Source of the DNA: Gonium pectorale
Lineage: Eukaryota; Chlorophyta; Chlorophyceae; Chlamydomonadales; Volvocaceae
DNA length: 15,398 nucleotides
NCBI GenBank assembly: GCA_001584585.1
Contig: LSYV01000029.1
Span: 1,103,263-1,118,660, forward strand
Direction: 5' to 3'
Made by a program: the position numbers and the translations under genes
Shown here: in pieces, positions 1 to 9,264 of the stretch
Layout of the letters: every line of letters begins with the position of its first letter
Numbering within the stretch: the first letter of the stretch is position 1
The notes under the pieces: model-generated
Database searches by the model: none
What the model saw: the letters and a program-made list of their open reading frames with translations, nothing else
Told to the model about the DNA's origin: nothing

Positions 1-177
1 GGAGGGGCGACGGCGGCGGCGGCGACGGCGGAGGGGCGACGGCGGCGGCGGCGACGGCGGAGGGGGCGACGGCGGCGGCGGCGACGGGGGAGGGGGCGAG
101 GGAGGAGGGGGCGAGGGAGGAGGGGGCGACGGGGGAGGGGGCGACGGCGGGGGCGGCGAAGGCGGCGGCGGGCTGGG
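1..177 (-). repeat. Pro/Ser rod repeat of the left pherophorin, with two 29-base units
   Basis: Low-complexity DNA encodes PPPPS-type repeats on the minus strand from base 177 toward the edge. Units of 30 bases keep frame; one is seen at 59-88. The two outermost units, 1-29 and 30-58, are identical to each other and 29 bases long. Each has four G's (33-36 and 4-7) where the 30-base unit has five (62-66). The frame therefore moves from Pro/Ser into an arginine-rich run below about base 33. In known pherophorins the rod is a hydroxyproline-rich, glycosylated spacer between two globular domains. Confidence 0.9.
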
Positions 178-1263
178 CACGTTGGCGGTCGTGATCGGGC
201 AGCAGTCGTTCAACGAGTCGAACAGGGCGGCCTGAACCACACCAGCGGGCATGCCAGCGGGGGGCACAACCAGCTGCTGGAGGGTCGAGCACGCCTTGGT
301 CGACAGGAAGAGGCAGATCTCAGCGCCGTTGCTGTTCAGGCCCAGGCCGAGCTGCGTCAGGCGGAGGACGGTGGCGCCAGCGGGGCCATCCTTAGCCGCG
401 CTGAAGGCGGGGCCAACCTTGGTGTACTGGCCGTTCACAGTCGCCTTCACGTTGTGCGCGAAGACATCGCAAGCGGCATTCACGTTGAACTACAGGGGGT
501 TACAAGGGGGGGGGCAAGAGCAGCGCCTCAGAAACGAATTGGCCAGGTGAGAGACAACCATTGCAACCAGACACCATGGCATCAACATCGCGCAGATGCA
601 CAAAGGTTTAGCACGTAGGTTGCGACGAGGCGTCTGCAAGGCGCCGAGGAGTTAGACAATCGGAACGTGCTCGGAACGTGCAGTTTCAAGCACGAACCCA
701 GATCCCGCCGTGCCCACGAAACGCGTACCTCGATCTTCTTCAGGTCGGCCTTGCAGCACTTGCCAGTGCAGCCGGCCGGGGTCCGGACGTTCAGGGTGAA
801 GCAGTACTTGCCAGCGCCAGACGACTTGACCGTGGTGGCAAGGCTGTATGGCGAGTTGATCTTCTGGCAAGCGCAGTAGGGGAATGTAGGGTAGAGCGCC
901 TTCTGCGCCTGAGCTTGGGCGGCCCTGCAGAGGGCAATCAACATCGGTCCGGGGGGTGAGTAGTTGGCACACTCGGTAGATGCGTCGGCCGACACCGTCA
1001 GACACCGCAGCAGTGGCTGAGAGCACCAAAGAAGTCGACAGCGAGCTAATTTGCTGCCAGCGACAGAGTAACTCCGCGACGACAGTAACGCCGCCCTCAA
1101 CGATAAGGCGCTGCAGCAGCCCACAATGCCGTAAGTGGCACTACCAAGCCTGATATGCAAACTAGTAAAGGCTCGGCGGCGTCTCCCAACTGAAGTGCTA
1201 GCTACGCATCGGAACTCACAGTAGGGCCACGAGGGCCACGGCGAGGATGGCGGCGAGCCGCAT
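1..1263 (-). CDS. Pherophorin, 5' part: signal peptide, N-terminal pherophorin domain, start of Pro/Ser rod
   Basis: This is a secreted extracellular-matrix glycoprotein of volvocine algae, cut by the left window edge. Exons are 1263-1220, 924-729 and 489 to the edge. Both introns are GT-AG: intron 1 is phase 2 (GTGAGT...CTGCAG) and intron 2 is phase 0 (GTACGC...CTGTAG). Spliced, the protein starts MRLAAILAVALVALLAAQAQ, a typical signal peptide with an AxA cleavage site near residue 19 or 21. The N-terminal pherophorin domain (DUF3707 type) spans about residues 25-184. Its landmarks are FPYCAC (29-34), KYCFTL (54-59), a CTGKCC cluster (67-72), further cysteines at 88, 139 and 147, and NDCCP (174-178). 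The rod starts at residue 185 (base 177) as repeated PPPPS units. The start was chosen because it gives the signal peptide directly. The frame breaks inside the rod near bases 33-36. The C-terminal domain must lie outside the window. Family assignment is firm; the individual gene name is unknown. Confidence 0.95.
490..728 (-). other. Intron 2 of the left pherophorin
   Basis: A 239-base phase 0 intron. On the minus strand the donor is ATCGAG|GTACGC at 728 and the acceptor is CCCCCTGTAG|TTC ending at 490. It joins ...DLKKIE to FNVNAACDVF..., which is the continuous order expected in the N-terminal pherophorin domain. The sequence upstream of the acceptor is C-rich, a good polypyrimidine tract. 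Confidence 0.88.
925..1219 (-). other. Intron 1 of the left pherophorin
   Basis: A 295-base phase 2 intron separates the signal-peptide exon from the first globular exon. On the minus strand the donor is CT|GTGAGT at 1219 and the acceptor is CCCTCTGCAG|G ending at 925. Joining the exons restores a Leu codon and the reading frame Leu-Ala-Ala-Gln-Ala-Gln. No other feature was seen inside it. Confidence 0.88.
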
Positions 1264-1530
1264 GGTGTGTGGGCTCCAACCGCTGTATGGCAAGAGTGGT
1301 GACCGCGGTGCCATTTAACCAAGGGACGGGCTGCCGTACGGTAACTCCCGCCCGCCACGAGCGGACGCGCAGTTTCCTGCTGCGTATACTGCAAAAAGTT
1401 CTCGATAAAGAAAATTTTCATTATTATCATTGCTGTTGCCGGATTGTGTGGCACGGCGCGGACTCCGGCGTCGCCAAACCCAGTAACTGGATCCGGCAAG
1501 CGCTTTCTTGTATATATCCACATTCGAGGC
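1264..1530 (-). promoter_or_regulatory. Presumed 5'UTR and promoter region of the left pherophorin
   Basis: This is the sequence immediately upstream of the signal-peptide ATG on the minus strand. No element is certain. There is a TATA-like TTAAAT at 1313-1318, about 50 bases before the ATG, an unusually AT-rich patch at about 1387-1435, and a TATATA motif at about 1509-1516. Any of these could set transcription start; the sequence alone does not decide. Confidence 0.3.
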
Positions 1531-1572
1531 CTCTCCTGTAAGTCCTGATGATAGCGTACGCTTAGCGGCCCT

Positions 1573-1589
1573 GGCCAGCTTTGCTGGCC
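1573..1589. repeat. Short perfect hairpin
   Basis: GGCCAGC and GCTGGCC form a perfect 7-base-pair stem around a TTT loop. It lies about 310 bases upstream of the left pherophorin start codon. There is no T-run beside it and no known role; it may be chance. Confidence 0.6.
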
Positions 1590-2428
1590 GTACTACCATG
1601 GCGGCAGCTTACTCATCACAGAACTCTCATTTCTTGGCTATGCATGATGCACCAAGTAAACATAGTAAATCTTTTAGTAGGCCGGTCATGACTTGGGCTC
1701 GCTCCTTGAGGAGGTGCATCTTTGCTGAGCGGAACCCGCAGTAATGCTCTAGCAATGTCTTCGGGCAAACAGCCGTCGGGCTGGGCTCGAACTCGGTCCC
1801 TATTATGCAGAGAAACCGTTTTTGCAAAGACGGGTGCAGCCTTCTGTTGAACATTGCAGACCACGCAAATGTTGTCGCTCTGGCTTTTTGAAAGCACCTT
1901 GACTGGGGCATTAACACGGGTAACCGCAGCTACGTATTTCGTCTCGGTACTCGCGTGCTCGGGGTTGAATCACGGTGACACAATATGAAAAGCCACCTTT
2001 ACGAATTGAGCGATTGCGTGGTTTACAGAACCGGAAATCTGCCGCATGGCCATCTTCAGGACGTTGATGGCGGAGTCCGCGGAATTCACCTTTTCTTGAC
2101 ACACTTCATCGGCCACTGTGTGGCAGGCATTTGAAAGGCGACATGGTCGATGGATGCCAGCCTCTGTTGAAACGAAAGCCTTGCAAGCATTGGTGCTTCA
2201 GAATAAACTATAGGAGAGCGCAGGCCCCAGTTTGTGGGTTTGCTCGAGGGATCGACGTGACACTTGGGAAATGCGGAACACGCTACCCGCTGTACCCGCA
2301 CTGTACCACTGCGTGGCGGGCGCATGCGAAGGACCCGAAGACGTGTACAATTCTGGTGACACACCGGGAGGGCCCGTTTGCTCGTATACCTCGCCCGCCA
2401 TGCCCTCTCTCGGCGCCTTGCTGGAGAC
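1590..2428. other. Intergenic, no recognisable gene
   Basis: Mid-GC sequence with several short open frames on both strands, none with a recognisable domain, consistent splice pattern or strong codon bias. Nothing supportable was seen apart from the neighbouring hairpin and repeat. Confidence 0.5.
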
Positions 2429-2492
2429 ATCACACCCTCGGGTGTGTATGTCCGTAGAGGCTGCCTTCCCCGTTTCTGGTTCTCTATTTTTT
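2429..2492. repeat. Dispersed repeat, copy 1 (hairpin plus T-rich tail)
   Basis: About 63 bases match 9203-9264 in the same orientation with only a handful of differences. The unit opens with an inverted repeat, CACACCC-TC-GGGTGTG, continues TATGTCCGTAGAG, and ends TTCCCCGTTTCTGGTTCTCT followed by a T-run. Similarity stops abruptly on both sides. It is probably a fragment of a mobile or multicopy element, but no family could be named. Confidence 0.75.
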
Positions 2493-2811
2493 GTATACTA
2501 TGTCCTGACTCTCTGAGCGTTGCGAGGAGAGTTCAGCTTATGTAAGCAGGGTGTGTAGGTGCCACACGTCGTACGGCAGGCCAGTACGGCAAGGCGGTCC
2601 GACCCGCTCTGTCTCACGGCAGCACGCTGGCACAGTTATCTGCCGTTTGTGCTTTTCGTTCCTTACTGGGTTGTGTACCTCTGCCGGGACGGTGCCCCGT
2701 ATCTTCCCGCCCACCCACCCGTGCGCTGCTGGTCCCGCGCTGTAGGCGGGGCTGCCTTGTCACGAAGGGTTGGGAGGTTGGGAGTTCATCGAGTTTTACG
2801 TGTTTTTTTGG

Positions 2812-2837
2812 CTGCGATCACTGGAACTGCGATCACT
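2812..2837. repeat. Two 11-base direct repeats, 15-base period, after a T-run
   Basis: CTGCGATCACT occurs at 2812-2822 and 2827-2837, separated by GGAA. A T-run lies just before it (about 2802-2809). Short tandem 3' ends of this sort occur in some non-LTR retrotransposons, but no reverse-transcriptase coding is visible upstream, so the assignment stays open. Confidence 0.55.
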
Positions 2838-5200
2838 TCCGGCCACTAGTGCAACATAAACATGGGGCGTTGAATGGGAGGCGGGTTTCGGCAGGTGAGC
2901 GGCCCGGATCGGAGTGCGGGCCATAGGTGGCTCCCTGCGGGTCGCATCAGGGCCCAGTCTGGGCAGTTGCGGCGTCGTATCTGCTGTAACGCAACACGGC
3001 AGTGACGAGCAATAAGTCGCTACCACCGCAAACAGGACAGAAGTTATCCGCCCGGGCTGACGTCGCACGAAGCTCTAGGGGCGCCCTGGTTGTAGACTTA
3101 GGCGGCGCTGTTGTGCCATGCTACTGCTCAATGTGAATACGGAATTACGTGCACAACCTGTGACTCTCCCCAGCTGAAGTTGGTAAAGGCGAAGCACAGC
3201 TGCAATCGCTCAGGACTCCCGGCTATCGCCTCTGGTGTCGTACTGTAGTATCGGGGCATATGGCACTTATCGGGGTCCTGATATGGAATACGTCAAGGGC
3301 CAATCACCGTGTCCGAGGTGCCAACCGGGCGAGAAGTGCGATGACATGGCTGATCCTGCTCGGCTAAGGGCCGACTGCAACGAAGCTCAACGAGCGCCAA
3401 GCCAACTGAAACGGTGCAAACAGCAAGGCAACGCACGGCCAAGGACTGAAATTAAACAGGCGGAAGGCGAGCAAAGGTAAGGGACAGCGGCTCAACCAGC
3501 AACAATCGGCAAGCAAGGGCCGTGATTCGCTGTAGTTAGGGCAGGGTTTCGGTGGTTACTAGTGCCAAAATCATAGCAACGTGAGGGCCACCTGTCCCTC
3601 CCGTTGTTGCGCCCTTTCTCGCTTCTCCGCCTGTAACCTTTCCACAGAAAAAGGGCAACGGCTCAAGAGGCCGCAAGCTCAAAAGTTAGCATACACCAAA
3701 TACGGAAAATCACACACTGCGTTGTTCGGTGGGAAGCACGGCCACTTACAAGCAGGACCCCAGGTGGGAGCGTCGAATGCGACAGCCAGCGAACATCTGG
3801 ACTGTCTGTCCGGGAAAGGGGAGATGACGAAGGCGACGCGACAGCCTGAGGTTGGACCACAGGAAAGCACTGTGCCGAGTTACCAACTCACCAAGAACTG
3901 CGCATCACAAACCTGATGGCCAAGGTCCGGTACACCAGGGCGGCTACGGCCCAGCTACGCTGATGACGACCAGTTGGCTGCAAGACGCGCAGAGCGACCA
4001 GAGAACGATCCGCGCCGCTCGACGATGGCTGCCAGCTACCGGAGGCCTCGATGCCTGCAACGGCTGTGCTGGAACACCTCCAGGTCGCCTTCAACTCTAC
4101 CAAGACCGCCGTTCCTCTTACTACTGAGTATGCGATTCGGTGTCCGCGACGCGACCCGTTTTCCATTCCGTATCATCCTTCAGCCTATCGGGTAAACGAC
4201 CAGTACATCAATAGTCGCGCGGCCAACTGGTGCAGCGAAGTCTGAACCTGCGGCGCAGGTCCGCGGACAAACACCGAGGGCCAACCATACGGCTCTCACG
4301 CCACGACGGATACCAAGAGCGCAGTTCTCAGCACCTCAGCTGGATACATGACACCAAGATATACACAGCACGCGACTACTCAGCCGACGGCAGATACTAA
4401 CGCAGGTATGTCACATGGCAACTGCCATCCGACACGGCGTGCCAAACCCAGGGTAACCCGAGTACTAACGGAACTCACGGAATGTACTATATCATGCTCG
4501 GGCGAAAAGAAAGGAACGGATTGTCATGCGATGAATCCAAACTGCCAAACTAGCTCGGTAGCACTCCCACATACGCGCGTGCCGGTGATGAGGTTTAGCG
4601 CCTCCTCAAGACCTCGGTCGGCAAGGGGTTCCATGCCGTGTGGCGTCATGGTCCCGTTGACCATCGCAGATCCGGACCCACCGACAGCCCGCCAGTGCCA
4701 GCTCCTCACGTCCACTTGTGACATGTAAACACTAGTCCGACGTGCCCAGGAATGGCGGCTCGTGCACAATAACAGCACCTTCCGAGAGGACACGACTCCA
4801 CTCCTTCACCTTGCACGATTCGCGAAGCAGACAAGGACGCTCCCAACAAAGCGCGCCCTCGTTGCCGGCCAACTGCACCGACCACATCGTGACAATGTTC
4901 GACCCGGGCAACTAGATTCGGCGATGGGGATCTGCCCCACAGACGCCGGCTGACAACTTGCGGACTCTTTGCTTTGTGGGTGCCCCTCCCCAGCCCTCCC
5001 CACCGTTTCTTCTCCGGCGGGATCGCTGCCGTACCCTCCAGCTGCGCCTTCACACCCACGACGGGGATTCATCCCTGGGCGAATGGCCTCTCCTACCCTG
5101 TAACCTTCCCAACAGAAACCACAATGGACGACTTGGCATCTCCACGAGTATGGGCTGAAGGGCCCTGCCCCCGCCCACCGCTGCCCCAGCACCGCTGCTC
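2838..5200. other. Intergenic, unassigned short open frames
   Basis: No gene could be recognised. Short protein-like open frames exist, for example plus 4051-4245 (64 codons) and minus 4524-4793 (89 codons), but none shows a known motif or a coherent splice chain. They could be decayed transposon remains or chance. Two similar stretches resembling intron 3' ends, at 3630-3650 and 5098-5118, are noted under findings. Confidence 0.45.
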
Positions 5201-5348
5201 GCACCCGCCCAGGTGTGAAGCTGTGGACCCCCCCCCCGCAAGCATCACCCACACCCCGACAGAGCTGCGCATGACGCGCCCGCACCGCGATCCGCAATCC
5301 GCGACAGCGCCGCGCACCTGAATCCATCCATCCTATGGCTGCGCTTGC

Positions 5349-5570
5349 AGGACCACTCGCCGGGCGGCTTCGCAGACACGTGGGCGGCGCTCGGATGGCG
5401 CGCGGGCGAGGCGCGGGCGGAGCACCGTCGCTGGAGGGCTGGCTGCGTCGATGGCAGCGGCAGCGGCGGCGCTGCATGCGGCCACGGCGGCGGCGGCGGG
5501 TGTCGCAAGTGGTCCGTCGCTATCTCCGCCGGCGAAGCCCGGCATGTGCCTCCATACCGCTGCAAACAAG
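5349..5570 (+). other. Exon-like GC-rich segment on the plus strand (unidentified)
   Basis: The segment is bounded by an acceptor-like CGCTTGCAG|GACC and a near-consensus donor AACAAG|GTAAGA. It is very GC-rich. The frame beginning DHSPGGFADTWAALGW is open throughout with about 90 per cent G/C at third positions. The other two plus frames are also open, including an Ala-rich one ending in AANK, so the frame cannot be chosen from composition. No family was recognised. It may be an internal exon of a plus-strand gene whose other exons are not resolved, or a GC-rich stretch that looks coding by chance. Confidence 0.2.
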
Positions 5571-5663
5571 GTAAGAACGAACCTCTGCGGGCATACACAT
5601 CCTAAGGCGCGACCTTGCACTCTACCTGTTGTGGCCTTGCCACGCGACATAGTGGACTCCGCC

Positions 5664-5686
5664 ACCGGTCCGTCGGCGATCAGCGG
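5664..5686. repeat. Short direct repeat, copy 1 (partner at 6252-6274)
   Basis: ACCGGTCCGTCGGCG is exact at 5664-5678 and 6252-6266. After two differing bases both continue CAGCGG, giving 21 of 23 matches, 588 bases apart. No wider similarity was seen. Confidence 0.55.
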
Positions 5687-5722
5687 CCCCTTGCTCCGTG
5701 TGCGCCCGATCTGCCAACCCGG

Positions 5723-5781
5723 AACGCCTAGCGGCAATATGCAGACGGGTTCCGCAGATATACACGCTGCCACTAGGCGTT
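5723..5781. repeat. Imperfect inverted repeat (14-base arms)
   Basis: The arms AACGCCTAGCGGCA (5723-5736) and TGCCACTAGGCGTT (5768-5781) are reverse complements at 13 of 14 positions, around a 31-base loop. There is no flanking terminator-like T-run or clear target duplication. It may be a small foldback element or chance. Confidence 0.6.
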
Positions 5782-5786
5782 GCGGT

Positions 5787-7600
5787 GATGCGAGCACGGC
5801 GCACGCGGGTCCAGGAACCCCGCGTCGCCGACGGACCGGCCACTGGGGGCGGGGGTGGTGGAGGTAACGACGCCACACAGCAGGTCCCCAAGCCAAGTAA
5901 CTGCGAGACAACGTTAAGCAAGCTGGAGCATCCGGGGCAGGGGCAGGGGAGCCCGTCTGCTCACCCACATTGCTTACCTTGCATCGATCCACTAGGGGGG
6001 AGTCAGGCATCCCCTGAACCCATCCCATTGAACAGGCGCTGTAGAATGGAAAGCTGCCGAGAAGGTTGGAGCCCGCCCCTACAGTCGAATGCGCCCGAAG
6101 GCGCGGCGTTCCCAGTAAGGCGGGGGAGTTGGTACAGGGCAAGGCGGGCAAGCCAAGCGAGCTGGCATGCATCCCGGCCATCCCAGAGGTACCAGCTTAC
6201 CAGCCTACCAGGACTTTCAGAATCACATGGCGAAATGTGCGTTTACCGGCGACCGGTCCGTCGGCGCCCAGCGGTTTTCAGACCGGCGCGCGCCAGCCCG
6301 CCTGCCCTGGGCGCAAAATGGCGGTTTGCAGACCTGGGAGTAAGGATGAATGCATGAACGGAGCACCGGTACCGTCGTTGCGGGCAGCGGTCGAGGGCAT
6401 GTAGACACGCGGGCATGTAGAATCAGACCAAAGCACTCCCTCCCCAGGAGCTGAGCGTTGCCAGGCTGGCAGAGAATGTTGGAGGGGTGGACCACACTGT
6501 CCTGAAGCGTGGGGGCGGTGGGAGGGTACTGCAGCGGTGCCGAAGCAAGAGGCATCGGTGTGTGGGAGGGGAAACGGCCACAAGGCAAAGGGGCCGTGGG
6601 TGCAGGCGGCGGTCTGTAGGGCAGGTCCCCACCGCTTACAGGGGCACAGGCAGAAAAATAGGCGAACAAAAGAGCAGAAGCGCAAGAATGGTGGAACGGA
6701 GGCGGGTTGGATATGCACAGATGCGGTACGAACACGGACTGATGCACAGCGGAGGGGGTGCAAGGGGCCCGCATAACACAAGCCGTGGCCGGCAGATCGG
6801 CGGAGGCGGCATAGCGACCAGCGGGGCCCTGGCCGAGGAAATCATTTTCCGAGCCACGGCGGGACACAGTCGTACCCGAGCACCCGAGTGGCGGTGACGA
6901 TGGAGAGCCGGAGAAGCGGCGACCGGGCTGGCGACGCAGAGGCGCATGCCTGGGCACGCCGTGTGGGTGTATGTGTGTATGTTGAAATGGAACGACGCAT
7001 ACGACGAGCGTAAGCGCGAAAGCGATGGTGTTGTTGTAGGACCCGACCACCACCGTAGCCCCCGATGCGGCCCAGAATTCTCACTGGGGTGACCCTATGC
7101 AATGCCGTGCTGGGATGCGCCCTATGTGCATCGCATGCGGGCTGGTGCATGTCTCCCGGCTCCCGGCCCACCCAAACCCCCGACCCGCGGACCCGCGGAC
7201 TGCCGTTGTCTCACCTACAAGCACCGGGAAAGCGAGCCGCGCCAGGCGGAGCTGCGGGAAGGGGCGGGGAAAGAGGCACAGCGAGGAATGTAAGAATTGA
7301 GAACCGAGACGTAGCGCAAATGCCACGAATGCCAGAGCAGGCCCCCGTGACCTAAATGGGCTACGGTGGTGGCGCCGAAGGGGTCGTGAAGGCGCGCGTA
7401 GGCCCTAATAGGGTGCATATGTATGTGTGGGGGTCACCGCGGGGGTGGAGGGGTGGCTGGCGGGGGTAGGCGGCGCTCCGGGCATGAAGAATGGAAGGCC
7501 GCAGTGGCGGTGGTGCCAGAACCGCAGCGGAGACACTGCGGGCGGGGCACCATGGCTTGTAGGCCATCGCCGCTTGTAAGGCTTGCAGGCCGCCGGGTGT
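5787..7600. other. GC-rich region without a recognisable gene
   Basis: High GC keeps many frames open on both strands, the longest being minus 5333-6181 and minus 6223-7053. None has a recognisable domain, signal peptide or consistent splice sites, and they overlap one another. A stretch after CCCTCCCCAG at about 6450 reads ELSVARLAENVGG, which looks protein-like but is not identifiable. A TG-rich patch lies at about 6961-6983. Confidence 0.4.
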
Positions 7601-7637
7601 ACGTGAATATAGGGGAATGGTAGGAAACAGCCTATCC

Positions 7638-7663
7638 AGCGGGTCCAGGAAGCGGGTCCAGGA
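7638..7663. repeat. 13-base tandem duplication
   Basis: AGCGGGTCCAGGA is present twice in direct tandem (7638-7650, 7651-7663). This is a small perfect duplication with no apparent function. Confidence 0.7.
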
Positions 7664-7830
7664 TGCGTGCCCGGCGTGTCACGCTGGGGTGTCGGGTTGG
7701 GAGATAGGAAGGATGGGTTGGGGGGTGGTACGGCTGGTTGTGGCACGGAGGGTCGGCCCTCGTGAGCCGAAGAGGCCGTCAAAGGTGCAGCACTGCGAAA
7801 TTAATAGAAGGCGTGCGGCGTGCATTGCAG

Positions 7831-8076
7831 GAGCTGCCCATAGGTCCAACGCAGGTTGCGCCGGGCACAGCCGCTGCTGCGGACGTGCCGAGGGCCTGGA
7901 TCGATGACACGGGCTGTATTGAAGGCGAAGTTGTCCGGGTCGGTGATAACATGTCAAAGTCTTTGGCAGTGGCTGGCAGGGAAGGCACACTTGGTGGGGA
8001 GATCAACGTTTCTGTCTGTTCCAATGAACCGCGTCAGGCCTTTCAGGCGCGGGGCTTGGGGTCGCGCCTGTCGTAA
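7831..8076 (+). other. Possible terminal exon on the plus strand (81 codons, unidentified)
   Basis: After an acceptor-like GTGCATTGCAG the frame runs 81 codons to TAA at 8074-8076. It contains a protein-like stretch, DDTGCIEGEVVRVGDNM. G/C at third positions is only moderate, the antisense strand is also open over the same bases, and no TGTAA signal lies close downstream. No family was recognised, so this is a weak candidate. Confidence 0.13.
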
Positions 8077-8209
8077 CGCCCGGTGAGGCGGGAGGGGGGG
8101 GGCGTGCCGTCAGGTGCCGAGCACAGCACCAGGAGGATGTTCGGTAAGGACACAGCACCGGGGCCAAGCGGGGTAGAGACGGCGACCTTGACCCGCTCCC
8201 CCATTCTAT

Positions 8210-8217
8210 TATATATT
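8210..8217 (+). promoter_or_regulatory. TATA-like motif
   Basis: TATATATT lies 30 bases before an ATG at 8247. That ATG opens 18 codons and then meets a good donor, GTAAGA, at 8302. This is the arrangement of a small first exon, but no supporting downstream exon was proved. The motif could equally serve the minus strand or nothing. Confidence 0.15.
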
Positions 8218-8429
8218 CGTGCTTTGTCCGTGGCCTTCCGCCTTGTATGGACACGCAATCCGCCGTGCGCTTGCAGCTTTCTCTTGACCGCGCGACAAGG
8301 GGTAAGAAGCGAGTCAAGACCTAGGTGCACCCAAACCAGCCGCCCCGATGCAGTACTCGAAGGTAGTATACGGTCAGCTGCACTGAGCCGCTGACGACAC
8401 ATGACGTACAGCATCCGAACCAGCTCATC

Positions 8430-8451
8430 GCAGTGCCCCTGCAGTGCCCCT
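8430..8451. repeat. 11-base tandem duplication
   Basis: GCAGTGCCCCT occurs twice in tandem (8430-8440, 8441-8451), followed by a looser third copy of the core (GAGCCCCTGCC). It is too short to interpret. Confidence 0.6.
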
Positions 8452-9202
8452 GCAACGAGCCCCTGCCGTTAGTCGTGTTGCGCACCGTTTCCGTTGCGCC
8501 ACCACGATCCTCTTTCAGCTCCAGCTACTCCAGAAGGATACAGCGCACGTCTCATCACAAACCCGATACTGTAAGATTGTATTGTTTAAGATCAGCGGCC
8601 TGGCCTCCTGCTAAATGCTTTCTACTTATAGCCGCGATGGATGGTCAGAGGGTTCGCAAACTGCGCTGAGCAAAGTGATCGGAAAATCGTATAGCTGGAA
8701 TGGCAATTGAAATGCAATTACGGTACGTAATACAAACCCATAGCGCTGCGCGACGTGTTTTAATACTGAAGCTGAGTCTTGGGTACACGCTAAGATACGG
8801 ACATACGGTAAAGGACAATCTAAATGGCATGTTCGGCCTGCAGTACGCGTAGAAACAAACATGAATGGAAGTACGGTGGTGAGAAAGTGGCGGTTGCCGT
8901 TGGAACGCGAAGTTGACCTGCTTGGCCATCAATTCTGTTGAACCACTACTTAGTCACGTTTGCGCTTACATTCAGAAGAAGGTGTTCAAGGGTGCACGCT
9001 GCCGACCCGCGGGGCGGCTGGCACCGTCACCAATCGCAGCAGGCCATCGGATTTTCGTGCACGGCTTCCAACGGTCTGGTAGAATACGGTGATCCGAAAC
9101 TACACCGGATACAACACCGACAGCGAGAGCCCGGCATTCATATTTGTTGATCAAGGTACGTGCGGATAGCCTCTTCGGGCCGGGCGGGCTCGTGCAGTGC
9201 TT
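8452..9202. other. Intergenic, AT-richer, no gene seen
   Basis: Near-balanced base composition and only short random-looking open frames. Nothing supportable was found between the tandem duplication and the second copy of the dispersed repeat. Confidence 0.5.
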
Positions 9203-9264
9203 ATCACACCCCCGGGTGTGTATGTCCGTAGAGTTTGCGTTCCCCGTTTCTGGTTCTCTTTTTT
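9203..9264. repeat. Dispersed repeat, copy 2 (hairpin plus T-rich tail)
   Basis: Same orientation and extent as the copy at 2429-2492. Here the inverted repeat is CACACCC-CC-GGGTGTG. The central TGTATGTCCGTAGAG and the tail TTCCCCGTTTCTGGTTCTCT with a T-run are shared. Flanking sequences differ, which marks this as an element boundary and not a segmental duplication. Confidence 0.75.

Noticed and set aside
582..1523. Long minus open frame read as one 313-residue protein
   Set aside because: Only its segment 924-729 has pherophorin sequence; the rest reads through two introns. The spliced model gives a signal peptide and continuous domain.
2844..3562. CACTA-type transposon between CACTAGTG motifs
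   Set aside because: The terminal match is only about seven bases of a palindromic motif, there is no three-base target duplication, and no transposase frame lies inside.
4051..4793. Protein-like short frames (plus 4051-4245, minus 4524-4793)
   Set aside because: They read plausibly but match no family I know, lie on opposite strands, and have no supporting splice or start signals.
5333..6181. 282-residue minus open frame
   Set aside because: No domain, no regular codon bias, and open frames on the other strand over the same GC-rich bases. Length is expected by chance at this composition.
6223..7053. 276-residue minus open frame
   Set aside because: Low-complexity, Pro/Cys/His-rich, no recognisable motif and no conserved start; looks like a composition artefact.
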